Positions 51,389 to 60,666 of a stretch of 64,000 nucleotides of DNA are shown piece by piece. Within the stretch, counting starts at the first letter, position 1, and every line of letters begins with the position of its first letter. A model generated the notes under the pieces. That model had not been told where the DNA came from and did not search any database. It was given only the letters and a program-made list of their open reading frames with translations. This stretch comes from Planctomycetota bacterium (lineage in GTDB: Bacteria > Planctomycetota > B15-G4), in contig JAJDEO010000044.1 of NCBI GenBank assembly GCA_029259745.1, forward strand, positions 1 to 64,000, read 5' to 3'. Position numbers and translations under genes: made by a program.

Positions 51389-52996
51389 TCACAGCCCCGG
51401 CGTCACGACGCTGACGCCGTTCGTCGAAGCGAATCCCTTGAAGCCCGCCGGATCCACGATCCAGGCCTGGAAAAACAGCTCGACGTCGCCCTGGATGCCA
51501 GCCGGCATCGGACCACCGAGCTGCAGCTCGCCGAGCGCGTTCGTGGAGAAGCCATCGAGGATGACGTTCGGTGTCGGGACCAGAATGCCGCCCTTCAGCG
51601 GGACAAAGACCGACGTCGCACCGACGATCATGGCCGTCGTCGCGTTCGGCGCGGCGTTGGCGATGTCGAGCGAGACGAACTGAGCCGTGATCAGGTTGCC
51701 CGTCGCACCGAGCGTCGGATCACCGGCGACACCGTCGAGCGGGAACTCGAGGTCGACCCACTGCGGACCGTTGTTGCCGTAGTGGAAGTTCGCCTCACCA
51801 CCACCGCCACCGAAGTTGGCCATGAAGATGTCGGGGAAACCGTTTCCGTCGACATCACCACTGGCGATGCCGTACGTGTCCGACGGCGTGCCGATGACGT
51901 CACCGAACGCCTGCGAACGGAACTCGCCGTCGACGTTGAGGTAGAGACGGTTCGAGCTGTTCGCGCGGTTGCCGACGATCAGGTCGACATCACCGTCTAC
52001 ATCGACATCGACCCACTCGCAGGCGATCGACTCGCCGCGATCCGAGATCACCGGGCTCGCGACGACGGCCGAGAAGCCGCCCGCGCCGTCACCCGTGTAA
52101 AGATCGTTGTCCTGGCTCTCGTCGTTGGCGACGAAGAGGTCGAGGTTGCCGTCGCCATTGAAGTCGGCGAAGGACGCGCAGAGCGAGTTGCCGATATCGA
52201 GTGCCACGGGACCCGCGAGCGAGCGCACGAACGCGCCTTCGGTTCCGCCCTGCGTTCCACCCTGGTTGATGTACAGGAAGTTCGCCGAGCCAGGCGAAGG
52301 AGCAGGCAGACCGTCGTGGTTGGACACGAAGATGTCGAGGTCGCCGTCATTGTCGATGTCACCGACGTCGCAGTCGAATGACACACCGCCATCGACAACG
52401 AAGGGCGTACCCACGGCGAGCGTGAAGCCACCCGAGCCGTCGTTGAGGTAGAGCGAGTTCGGCTGGTTGTTGAAGTTCGCGACGAACAGGTCGAGGTCGG
52501 TGTCGCCGTCCAGATCGGCGAAGCAGGCATTGCGCGAGTTGAGCATCGTCGTCGCGATGTCACCCGTATTCACGCGGACGAAGTTGCCCGTCGTGCCGCC
52601 CTGCGTCCCACCCTGGTTGATGTACAGGAAGTTCGCCTGACCCAAGGAGTTCGCGAAGAAGACGTCGTTGTCGCCGTCACCATCGACGTCGGCCGTCGCG
52701 ACGCCGCGCGAGTTTCCACCGTCCGTGACGATCGAACCGACGACGCCCGCAGCCTGAGCCGTGAAGGCACCATTGCCGTCGTTGAAGAACACGGCGTTGT
52801 TCTCGTCTTGGTTCGCGATGACGAGATCGAGCGACGTGTCACCGTTGAGGTCGACGACCGCGATGGCGCGCGACGAGTTCGACGCGGACGAGAACGGTCC
52901 CGCGAGCGTGTCGAGAAGAATGTCGGCAGGAAGGTCCTGCGAGACGGCGACGCCGCCGAGTGCGGCAATCGCCGCGGAAAGCAAAGGAAGTCTCAC
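51389..52996 (-). CDS. secreted FG-GAP/VCBS-repeat protein, paralogue 2
   Basis: A 535-residue protein starting at GTG 52996. Short signal peptide (LLSAAIAALGGVAVSQ). Seven FG-GAP-like repeats with loops such as DVDGDGDNDVF, DLDGDTDLDLF and DIDNDGDLDIF. The shared C-terminal domain begins near residue 420 (PLKGGILVPTPNVI, FFQAWIVDPAG, GFASTNGV). Recurring INQGGTQGGT segments sit in the propeller blades. The likely role is surface adhesion or matrix structure. Its terminator hairpin is at 51315-51352. Confidence 0.85.
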   Translation of the reverse strand: MRLPLLSAAIAALGGVAVSQDLPADILLDTLAGPFSSASNSSRAIAVVDLNGDTSLDLVIANQDENNAVFFNDGNGAFTAQAAGVVGSIVTDGGNSRGVATADVDGDGDNDVFFANSLGQANFLYINQGGTQGGTTGNFVRVNTGDIATTMLNSRNACFADLDGDTDLDLFVANFNNQPNSLYLNDGSGGFTLAVGTPFVVDGGVSFDCDVGDIDNDGDLDIFVSNHDGLPAPSPGSANFLYINQGGTQGGTEGAFVRSLAGPVALDIGNSLCASFADFNGDGNLDLFVANDESQDNDLYTGDGAGGFSAVVASPVISDRGESIACEWVDVDVDGDVDLIVGNRANSSNRLYLNVDGEFRSQAFGDVIGTPSDTYGIASGDVDGNGFPDIFMANFGGGGGEANFHYGNNGPQWVDLEFPLDGVAGDPTLGATGNLITAQFVSLDIANAAPNATTAMIVGATSVFVPLKGGILVPTPNVILDGFSTNALGELQLGGPMPAGIQGDVELFFQAWIVDPAGFKGFASTNGVSVVTPGL

Positions 52997-53326
52997 TGCA
53001 GTGTCTCCACGACGCGGGTGCGATGTGTATGTGGGGTTGAGTGTTCGAGGTTCGGTGATGCGCGAGCACGCTCATCCGAGTGATCTATGGAACATGGTCG
53101 ACCGGGCCCCAGGTCGAGCTTGAGTGCCGCATGGTCCGCCATGAGACGAACTCGGCTCGCCCTGCTAACCCACATCCCTGTTAGGTCTTACTGTCCAACA
53201 GGCTCAAGATGGGATTGCTGTGCCGGTCGGACGTCGACGTCCCGAGTTCGACTCGGTTCCTCGACATGCGCGGCCTGCGTTGCGGCCCCCGGTCCTGCTA
53301 GAGACGTCATCGTGCCGAATCGAGAC
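52997..53326. other. 330-bp intergenic region between GT2 gene and VCBS paralogue 2
   Basis: No gene seen. It should carry the terminator of the glycosyltransferase gene and the promoter of VCBS paralogue 2, both on the minus strand. It contains two adjacent palindromes (53229-53255) and an imperfect inverted repeat CCTGTT...AACAGG at about 53177-53202. Confidence 0.6.
53229..53255. repeat. two adjacent palindromes
   Basis: GGACGTCGACGTCC at 53229-53242 is a perfect 14-bp palindrome. CGAGT-TCG-ACTCG at 53243-53255 follows without a gap. They could be operators or, on the minus strand, part of a terminator for the glycosyltransferase gene. Confidence 0.5.
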
Positions 53327-54145
53327 TCACGGATCTACCAACGCTCGAAGTCGCCCCAGAGCCGCCACGACACCGGACTGATAAGCCGGACGGTGCTGTC
53401 TGAAGAACCGCTCACGACTGGCACGAATCACCCGCTGAAGGCGAATCGACGCTCCGCGACGGTGGTGCGGAGCCCGGTGGATCACTTCGAGACATGACGT
53501 TCGGGCGATACGCCAACCGAGCGAACGGAGGCGCAGCGCGAGATCGACGTCCTCGTAATAGAGGAAATACTCCTCATCGAAGCCGCCGGCTGCGCGCCAG
53601 GCTTCGGAGCGCACGAACATGCACGCACCGGTGACCCACTCGACGGTTTCGACGTCCGCCGCCATGTGCCTCGGCGCGCGGCCGTCGCGACGGGCGAGCA
53701 GACTCCAGAGCGTCGGCGCGCGCCCCCCCGCCCAAGCGTCCGGTGCGCCGGTGGGGTCGAGCATCGCAGGGCCGAGGATGCCGACCCGCCGGTCGAGACT
53801 GGCGAGGACCGAAGGGAGTTCACGGAGCCCGCCGTCGGGGATCGTCAGATCGGCGTTGCTGATCGCGAGCCACGGCGATGTCGTGACGGCCGCGGCATTG
53901 ACCGTCGCGCCGTAGCCGCGGTTGTCCGGCTCGATGTGGATGTCGACGTCTGGCCAGACCTCCCGTGCGACGCGCGGCGTGTCGTCCGGCGACCCGGCGT
54001 CAGCGACGATGACCCGTACGCGGAACGCGCACGACGCGGCGAGGTCTTCGACAGCACGGCGGAGGGTCGGCAAGAACTCGCGAAGGTCGTCGACGCTGCG
54101 ATGCGTGACGAGGACCCACGTGAGATCAGGCGTGTCGGAATGCAT
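53327..54145 (-). CDS. family 2 glycosyltransferase (rhamnosyltransferase-like)
   Basis: A 272-residue GT2 enzyme: VLVTHRSVDDL at the start, ADAGSPDDT, PDNRGYGATVNAA, and ISNADLTIP carrying the DxD-type site, then a conserved GACMFVRSEAW and EEYFLYYEDVDLALRLRS. The last two are typical of rhamnosyltransferase-like GT2 of O-antigen clusters. It sits between VCBS paralogues 2 and 3 on the same strand, apart from the main glycan cluster. Start is ATG 54145, 36 bases after the stop of paralogue 3. Confidence 0.85.
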   Translation of the reverse strand: MHSDTPDLTWVLVTHRSVDDLREFLPTLRRAVEDLAASCAFRVRVIVADAGSPDDTPRVAREVWPDVDIHIEPDNRGYGATVNAAAVTTSPWLAISNADLTIPDGGLRELPSVLASLDRRVGILGPAMLDPTGAPDAWAGGRAPTLWSLLARRDGRAPRHMAADVETVEWVTGACMFVRSEAWRAAGGFDEEYFLYYEDVDLALRLRSLGWRIARTSCLEVIHRAPHHRRGASIRLQRVIRASRERFFRQHRPAYQSGVVAALGRLRALVDP

Positions 54146-54181
54146 CGGCGAGTCCTTGCGGGATCGCCGCGGCGCGCGCCG

Positions 54182-55756
54182 TCAGTACGAGACACCCTTC
54201 AGGGCGTTCGATGCGGCGAAGCCCTGCACGGCAGTGAGGTCGACGATCCACGCCTGATAATACGTTTGGAAACCCGTCGGAATGCCGGGCGGCCAGAATC
54301 CGTCGATGCGGTGCGCGCCAGTGACGTCCGTCGGGAAAGAGAACGCGAAGTTGATGGAAGGTACGAGCGTGCCACCCTTGAAGGGCTGATCGATCTTCGT
54401 GAACCCGACGACGAGCGAAGCGAGCGACAGTGGAGCCGCGTCACCGAGCAGGAAACTCGCCGAGCTCCCGGGCACGAGCGTGCCCGTCGCACTCAGCGAC
54501 GGCACGCCGGCCACGCCGGCCAGACCCATCCCCAGGTCGGTGAATCCCGCACCCAGGAGCACGAGGTCGTTGCGATACAGGGCGTTGCGGCTGTCACCGG
54601 AAAACGTTCCGTTCGCGACGAAGAGTTCCTCGTCGCCATCGCCGTCGAAGTCGAAGAAACAGGCGTCGTACGAGTAGCCCCCGTCGAACGACGCCGGACC
54701 GGACTGCACCTGCGTGAACGCGAAGCCACCTACATTCTCGTAGAGCGCATTGTTCTGCCCGCAGCAGTTCACGATCACGACATCTGCGAGATCGTCGTCG
54801 TTCCAGTCACCCACGGCGACCCCGAACGATTGCTGGCCCGCACCGAGCGAGAGCGGATGACCGACGACGAGATCGAGCACGCCCTCGACACCACCCTGCA
54901 GGTTGCCTCGGTTGCGGTAGACCTGGTTCAACGCCAGGAAGTTCACGAAGAGGAGATCGAGGTCGCCATCGCCGTCGAGGTCCACGAACGCGCAGTCGAG
55001 CGTGTCACCGCCTGGCCCGATGCCGCTCGGGGAGAGCGTGAAGACGCCCGTCCCGTCGTTGAGGTAGAGCGCATTGTCGTCACCGAGGCCGTTCGCGACG
55101 ACGAGGTCGAGGTCACCGTCGCCATCGACGTCGCCCAGCGCACACGCGTTGGAGTTCGCAGTGTTCAGCACGAAGTCGCCCGTCGTCACGGGCAAGAAGG
55201 TTCCGATCACACCGAGCTGCGCACCACCCTGGTTGATGAACAACGCATTGGGTAGCCCGTTCGAGTGGGTGATCGCGACATCCATGTCGCCGTCACCGTC
55301 GACGTCCCCGGCGGCCGCGCACGTCGCGTCGCCGACGGATGTCCCGAGCGGGTCGATGAGCTCGAGCACAAAGCTGCCGACGACTCCGCCTTGGAGACCG
55401 CCTTGGTTCCAGAAGAGTGCGTTCGCACCACCGAAGCGGCGCGTGACGAAGAGGTCGGGGTCGCCGTCGTTGTCGAGGTCGGCCAAGATGGCGTCGGACG
55501 CCGCGCCGAGAGAGTTCGTCGCCGGGCCGCTGGTCGGCGCCATGCCCCCCGTGCCATCGTTCTTGTAGAAGAAGCTCGCCTGACCGGCGTTCGCAACGAA
55601 CAGATCGATGTCGTTGTCGAGATCGATGTCGCCCGCAACGCAGGCCCGTGACTCGCCCGGCGTGGTGACGATCGGCCCGAACGAGATCTTGCTGAACAGC
55701 GCCTGGCCCGGCAGCGTCCCTGCGAGCAGGAAGAGGACGCCGAGCGTACGCAGCAT
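54182..55756 (-). CDS. secreted FG-GAP/VCBS-repeat protein, paralogue 3
   Basis: A 524-residue protein with signal peptide MLRTLGVLFLLAGTLPG. Repeats carry DIDLDNDIDLF, DLDNDGDPDLF, DVDGDGDMDVA and DLDGDGDLDLL loops. The C-terminal shared domain has PFKGGTLVPSINFA, YYQAWIVDLTA and GFAASNAL. One blade carries a CCGQNNALY segment, with a Cys pair also found in paralogues 1 and 4. ATG 55756 chosen since it opens a clear signal peptide. 128 bases separate it from paralogue 4. Confidence 0.85.
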   Translation of the reverse strand: MLRTLGVLFLLAGTLPGQALFSKISFGPIVTTPGESRACVAGDIDLDNDIDLFVANAGQASFFYKNDGTGGMAPTSGPATNSLGAASDAILADLDNDGDPDLFVTRRFGGANALFWNQGGLQGGVVGSFVLELIDPLGTSVGDATCAAAGDVDGDGDMDVAITHSNGLPNALFINQGGAQLGVIGTFLPVTTGDFVLNTANSNACALGDVDGDGDLDLVVANGLGDDNALYLNDGTGVFTLSPSGIGPGGDTLDCAFVDLDGDGDLDLLFVNFLALNQVYRNRGNLQGGVEGVLDLVVGHPLSLGAGQQSFGVAVGDWNDDDLADVVIVNCCGQNNALYENVGGFAFTQVQSGPASFDGGYSYDACFFDFDGDGDEELFVANGTFSGDSRNALYRNDLVLLGAGFTDLGMGLAGVAGVPSLSATGTLVPGSSASFLLGDAAPLSLASLVVGFTKIDQPFKGGTLVPSINFAFSFPTDVTGAHRIDGFWPPGIPTGFQTYYQAWIVDLTAVQGFAASNALKGVSY

Positions 55757-55883
55757 CGTCGACGACGCGCATCGCACCAGGTGCGACGAAAGCGTCGAAA
55801 GTTGATCCTTCAGCGGGGTGATCGTCAAAGGGGCCATGGTGTCTCGAGTTGAGGCCTCGTGGAGTTCACGAGGAGTACCCCGA

Positions 55884-57494
55884 TCAGAACAGCGGGGTCG
55901 TGCTCTTCAATCCGTTCGACGCCGCATAGCCCGACGCGGCGCCGCTGTCCGGCACCCACGTCTGGTAGACGACCTCGAAGCCCGGGGGCACGCCCATGGG
56001 CCAGTCGGACGTCACGAACCAGAAGCCGGTCGCATCGCTCGGGATGGGCAGCTGGAAGAACGGTTGCGGGTAGAGCGTCCCCGACTTGAACGGCAAGGCG
56101 ATGTCCACGAGCCCGATCACGAGGAACGTGGTCGCATTCGGAAGCGTGCCGGTCGTGAAGAAGGTCACCGACTCGTTGCCTTTCAGCGACCCACTTCCGT
56201 TGAGGAACGGCGTCCCGAAGCTGCCAACGATGCCGGGGCCGAGGGACGTGAACGCCCCGGGGACGAAGCCGTTCACATACATGAAGTTGACGCGCGAGCC
56301 CGACGAGTCGAGCGAGTTCGCCACGAGTAGATCCGCGTCGCCATCGCCGTCTACGTCGGCGAACCCGAGGTCGTTCGAGTACCCACCGTCGGTGACCTCG
56401 TCGCCACCGACGATCTGCTCGAAGACCCAGCCGTCGCGCGTCTCGAAGAAGTCGTTCGACTGCGCGCAGCAGTTCGCGATCCCGATGTCGAGATCGCCGT
56501 CGTCGTCCCAGTCGGCCGCTGCGATCGAAAGCGAAGCGGACGCGTCGAGTGCAAGTGCCGTGGCCGGCAGCGAATCGAAGGCGCCCTCGGTGCCGCCCTG
56601 AGCGCCGCCGCGGTTGCGGTAGACGAAGTTCGGCTCGAAGAAGTTCGCGACGACGAGATCGAGATCGCCGTCGCCGTCGATGTCCGCGAACAGCGCGTCA
56701 CGCGAGTTGCCACCTTGCTGCGACACGATTTCCGTCGACGTCTTCAGGAAGAGGCCGCCTCCGAGGTTCGTGTACAGCACGTTGTCCTCGCCAGAGCCGT
56801 TGGCGATGAAGATGTCCGGATCACCGTCGCCGTCGTAGTCGCCGGAGGTGCACCCGAAGGTGGAGGTCACGTCCGTGACCGCCGGACCCGTCAAGATCCG
56901 CGTGTACTCACCCTCGGTGCCGAACTGCAGGCCGCCGTTGTTGCGGAACAGGAAGTTGACCTGCCCGCCGGCGTTACCGATGAAGAGGTCGATGTCGCCG
57001 TCGAGATCGAAGTCGCTGAAGAGGCAGCACTCCGAGTTGCCGATCGCGTTGACAGACGGATCGACGAAGTCGCGCTGGAAGACGCCCTCGGTGCCGCCCT
57101 GCGCTCCGCCCTGGTTGCGGTAGAGCGCGTTCGACGCCCCGAAGCGATTCGTGATGAAGGCGTCGAGATCACCGTCGGCATCGATGTCGGCGAGCGCGAT
57201 GTCGGACGAGTTCGCCTTGTCCGTGACGATCGAGCCAGAGAGCTGACGCACGAACGTGCCGTCGCCTTGACCGAAGTAGAGCAGGTTGTCGGCGCCGGGT
57301 CCCGAGACCGCGATCACGTCCAGCACGGCGTCGCCGTTGAGGTCACCCCATGCGAGCGCGAAGGAGTCGACGGCATCCGTCACGAACTCGCCTGACACGA
57401 CCTTCGTGAAGGGAGCGTCTTGAGCCACGCCAAGGGGCATGCCCATGAGAGCCGCGGCGCACGAAAGCGCCACGCGGTGCAAGGTGTACGGCAT
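55884..57494 (-). CDS. secreted FG-GAP/VCBS-repeat protein, paralogue 4
   Basis: A 536-residue protein, signal peptide MPYTLHRVALSCAAALMG with cleavage near VAQ. Seven repeats with loops such as DIDADGDLDAF, DFDLDGDIDLF and DIDGDGDLDLV. C-terminal shared domain with PFKSGTLYPQPFF, YQTWVPDSG and GYAASNGL. Closest in layout to paralogue 3 (both have the ANCCAQSND/VNCCGQNN cysteine segment). ATG 57494. Divergent from the M28 peptidase gene by 257 bases, which hold both promoters. Confidence 0.85.
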   Translation of the reverse strand: MPYTLHRVALSCAAALMGMPLGVAQDAPFTKVVSGEFVTDAVDSFALAWGDLNGDAVLDVIAVSGPGADNLLYFGQGDGTFVRQLSGSIVTDKANSSDIALADIDADGDLDAFITNRFGASNALYRNQGGAQGGTEGVFQRDFVDPSVNAIGNSECCLFSDFDLDGDIDLFIGNAGGQVNFLFRNNGGLQFGTEGEYTRILTGPAVTDVTSTFGCTSGDYDGDGDPDIFIANGSGEDNVLYTNLGGGLFLKTSTEIVSQQGGNSRDALFADIDGDGDLDLVVANFFEPNFVYRNRGGAQGGTEGAFDSLPATALALDASASLSIAAADWDDDGDLDIGIANCCAQSNDFFETRDGWVFEQIVGGDEVTDGGYSNDLGFADVDGDGDADLLVANSLDSSGSRVNFMYVNGFVPGAFTSLGPGIVGSFGTPFLNGSGSLKGNESVTFFTTGTLPNATTFLVIGLVDIALPFKSGTLYPQPFFQLPIPSDATGFWFVTSDWPMGVPPGFEVVYQTWVPDSGAASGYAASNGLKSTTPLF

Positions 57495-57751
57495 CGATGA
57501 TCGTCCTGCTTCGAAGGGGGAGTGCAACGAAGCGTGGTCGGGGTAGCGACGCGCTCAGCCTGACGACGGGGAGAGAAAGGCGGGTCGACCCACCAAGATT
57601 GTGCCCCGGGACGGCGGAAAGGGAAAGGCGCGCCACGCGTCTGCACACGAATCCGTGCGTGACGAAGACCCGGCATCGTCGTCGCAGGGGGCATTCCGGG
57701 ACGACTACACTGCGTCATCTTCACTCGAAAGTCGTCCTATGGAGTTCGTTG

Positions 57752-59164
57752 ATGATCCAGTTTGCGCCCTGGAAATCCGCCGCCGCCGCTCTCGCGCTGG
57801 CATGCCTCGCCGCTGTCTCCCCGCCTCGGGGTGATGTCGCGGCCTACGCCGAGGACGTCGACACGATCCTGCGCGAAGCCGTCGCGCGGGGGCGTGCGTA
57901 TGAGCGCCTGGTCGATCTCTGCACGACCGCGCCCCACCGCCTTTCGGGCTCGGCCGGCGCAGCCGCCGCCGTGGAGTGGGCGCGCCAAGAGATGATCGAC
58001 ATCGGCCTCGAGAACGTGCGCCTCGAACCTGTCACCGTGCCGCATTGGGAACGCGGGGATGTCTGTCTGGTTCGCGTCGCCGAGCCCGCTGGGCTTGTCG
58101 GCGACGAGCTGACATCCATCACGCTCGGCAGCAGCGTGGCAACCCCGGAGTTCGGGCTGACGGCCGAGGTCATCGAGGTCCAAAGCTTCGAAGAGCTCGC
58201 GGAACGCCGCGCCGAGGCCGACGGGAAGATCGTGTTCTTCAACCGACCCATGGACCCCGAGAGCATCAACACGTTCGCCGCGTACGGGGGAGCCGTCGGT
58301 CAGCGCTCCCGTGGCGCATCCGAGGCCGCCAAGGCCGGTGCCGTCGCCGCCCTCATCCGGTCGATGTCGACGCGCCTCGACGACGTCCCACACACCGGCA
58401 ACATGAGTTACGCCGTGGGCGTGCCGAAGATCCCCACGGCCGCGCTGAGCACGGTCGCTTCCGAGCGCCTCTCGGACATGATCGAGGCCGGCGTGCCCGT
58501 GAAGCTGCACTTCCGCCAGAACCCCGTTTGGCATGCGGACAAGCCCTCGGCGAACGTTGTTGGTGAGATCGTCGGAACGACGTTCCCCGAGGAGATCCTC
58601 GTCGTCGGCGGGCACCTCGACGGGTGGGACGTCGGCCAGGGCGCGCACGACGACGGCGCCGGAACATGCGAGGCCTTCGAGGCCGCACGCCTGCTGCTCC
58701 AGCTCGGCCTGCGTCCCAAGCGCACGATCCGAGTCGTGGCGTTCATGAACGAGGAGAACGGACTCGCCGGCGGACGCGCATACCGCGAGCAGCACGCCGC
58801 CGAGATGCCCAACCACGTCTTCGCGCTCGAGTCCGACAGCGGCGGCTTCCGCCCGCGCGGATTCACGACGACGGCCAAGGGTGACGCCAAGGCGATCCTC
58901 GACGAGATCGCAAAGCTTCTCGAGCCGGCCGACTGTGGCCTCATGCTGGACGGGCGCGGCGGAGCCGACATCGGGCCGATGCAGCTCGACGGCGTGTTGC
59001 TCGCCGGCCTGCGCCCGGACTCGAGCCGCTACTTCGACGTGCACCACTCGGAGAGCGACACGCTCGCAACGGTCAACGACCGGGAGGTCAACCTCGCCGC
59101 CGGAGCGATGGCGGCGTTGCTGTACGTGATCGCCGACCTCGACGAGCGCCTTCCGCGCCGCTGA
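57752..59164 (+). CDS. secreted M28-family zinc aminopeptidase
   Basis: A 470-residue peptidase. Signal peptide in the first 30 residues (APWKSAAAALALACLAAV). A protease-associated (PA) domain is inserted about 110-230. Zinc ligands and catalytic residues are in GGHLDGWDVGQGAHDDGAG (His and Asp), MNEENGLAG (Glu-Glu), ESDSG (Asp) and HHSESDT (His), the complete M28 set. It would release N-terminal amino acids from peptides outside the cytoplasm, as do plasma glutamate carboxypeptidase-like enzymes. ATG 57752. Convergent with the porin gene, with a shared hairpin between. Confidence 0.9.
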   Translation: MIQFAPWKSAAAALALACLAAVSPPRGDVAAYAEDVDTILREAVARGRAYERLVDLCTTAPHRLSGSAGAAAAVEWARQEMIDIGLENVRLEPVTVPHWERGDVCLVRVAEPAGLVGDELTSITLGSSVATPEFGLTAEVIEVQSFEELAERRAEADGKIVFFNRPMDPESINTFAAYGGAVGQRSRGASEAAKAGAVAALIRSMSTRLDDVPHTGNMSYAVGVPKIPTAALSTVASERLSDMIEAGVPVKLHFRQNPVWHADKPSANVVGEIVGTTFPEEILVVGGHLDGWDVGQGAHDDGAGTCEAFEAARLLLQLGLRPKRTIRVVAFMNEENGLAGGRAYREQHAAEMPNHVFALESDSGGFRPRGFTTTAKGDAKAILDEIAKLLEPADCGLMLDGRGGADIGPMQLDGVLLAGLRPDSSRYFDVHHSESDTLATVNDREVNLAAGAMAALLYVIADLDERLPRR

Positions 59165-59182
59165 AACGCGTCACCCATGCGA

Positions 59183-59219
59183 AGCGCCCGGCACCCTCGT
59201 CCAGAGGATGCCGGGCGCT
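59183..59219 (-). terminator. hairpin terminator of the porin gene
   Basis: Arms AGCGCCCGGCACCCTC and GAGGATGCCGGGCGCT (16 bp) around GTCCA, 37 bases past the porin stop. The one mismatch is C-A on plus but G-U on minus. It may also stop the convergent M28 transcript. Confidence 0.75.
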
Positions 59220-59256
59220 CACGTGTTGCGGCCCGCGTTCAAGACGCGGAGATCAG

Positions 59257-60666
59257 CTAGAAGTCGATCTGAAGCCGCGCGGCGATGATGCGAGCATCAC
59301 CGTCGACCGTACCGCCGATGTCGTCCACGTCGGAGAGGATGTAGTTGACCAGAACGCGCACGTTGCGGCTCAAGTACCAGTTGAGACCGAGCGTGTGGTT
59401 GGCCATCTCGCCACCCGTGACCACACCGTCTTCGAGATCGAGCATCGAGTAGCGGTAGGCCACTTCGACCGCACCGTTGCCCGTCGCGTCCTTGCCGACT
59501 GCCGGCTCGTTCGGGACGACGCGCGTGAACTTGCCGCCCTTGTATGCGCGGTGCTCGCCGGTCAGGAAGTAGCTGACGAACCCGTACGTGCCGCTGAAGT
59601 TCGGGTCGTCGGCCGCTTCGCTGTCGACCATGACGTCGATGTGCTCGGCCTGAACCGAGAACGGTCCGTTGACCATCGCGAACTCGAAGCCGTACTGCTG
59701 GATCTCGTCGGCATCGAACGTGCCCGTGTCCACGAAACGCTGGAGCTGGTGGTTCTCAGGACGCTCGCGGTAGCGAAACATGCCGTCGTCGGGCTTGCGG
59801 TGCGAGTACGAGGCACCGAGGTGCACGAGCTCACGACCACCGTCTTCGTTGACGACCGCACCTGCGACACGCGTGGTCACGGCGACTTCGCCGTCGCCGT
59901 CGTCGTCACCGAAGCTGTCGGACTCGCGGAAGACACCAAACTGGAAGACACCGGCGCCTTCGCAGATCTCCTTGGCGATCTGGATACCTGTGCTGCGCCC
60001 GGGGGCGAAGACGCTCGGCGAAGCGCTCTCGAGGAACGTGAAGTAGTTGCTCGACATCAGCGCTTCGAGGCCGAACGGCTCCTTCTGCTGACCGACGGTC
60101 AACGAGTCGACGAACGGGACATCCTTGAAGCGGACATACATGTCCTTGAAGTTGGCATCGCCGCCGGCAAAGTCGTACTGCGCCTTGAACTCGACGTCGT
60201 CGCCGTACTCACCGGTGATGTAGACGCGAGCGCGGCGGAACTCCGTGCCGTCCTCGAGGTCGCCCAGCTCGGCTTCGAGATCCGAATCGGCGCTCGAGAA
60301 CTGGTAGTCGTTGTGGATGCGACCGCCGACGCGGTACTTGAAGCCGTCGCCTTCGATGCGTAGGCCGTCCTTGTGATAGACCTTCACGGCGCGCGCCTGC
60401 GCCGCGTCGAGGCGTGCCTCGAGCCGCGAGATCGCAGCCGACATCTCGAGGTTCGGCGTCACCGCCCCCTCCAGACTCTCGATCCGCTGGCGAAGCCGGG
60501 CAAGTTCGGCGGCCATGTCGGCCACCGTTGTGTCTTGATCTGCGTCGACGGCGGCGGGTTTCGCGCCGGGGAGCAGCGAACTGGCGGCCAACATGTCGTT
60601 GGCGCTCGCCGTGCCGATCGACAGCGCTGCAATGCAGGCCGCTGTCCAGGGGATGGTGCTATTCAC
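59257..60666 (-). CDS. OprP/OprO-like phosphate-selective outer-membrane porin
   Basis: A 469-residue porin starting at GTG 60666. Signal peptide (about 1-22), then a short coiled coil (ELARLRQRIESLEG, ISRLEARLDAAQA) of the type that trimerises such porins in the periplasm. The barrel follows, beginning DGFKYRVGGRIHNDYQF with FRRARVYITGEYGDDVEFKAQYDF and VGQQKEPFGLEALMSSNYF, the OprP/OprO core. Ends in an aromatic residue (QIDF), the usual outer-membrane insertion signal. The neighbouring pst/phoU genes support phosphate or polyphosphate uptake. Confidence 0.85.
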   Translation of the reverse strand: MNSTIPWTAACIAALSIGTASANDMLAASSLLPGAKPAAVDADQDTTVADMAAELARLRQRIESLEGAVTPNLEMSAAISRLEARLDAAQARAVKVYHKDGLRIEGDGFKYRVGGRIHNDYQFSSADSDLEAELGDLEDGTEFRRARVYITGEYGDDVEFKAQYDFAGGDANFKDMYVRFKDVPFVDSLTVGQQKEPFGLEALMSSNYFTFLESASPSVFAPGRSTGIQIAKEICEGAGVFQFGVFRESDSFGDDDGDGEVAVTTRVAGAVVNEDGGRELVHLGASYSHRKPDDGMFRYRERPENHQLQRFVDTGTFDADEIQQYGFEFAMVNGPFSVQAEHIDVMVDSEAADDPNFSGTYGFVSYFLTGEHRAYKGGKFTRVVPNEPAVGKDATGNGAVEVAYRYSMLDLEDGVVTGGEMANHTLGLNWYLSRNVRVLVNYILSDVDDIGGTVDGDARIIAARLQIDF

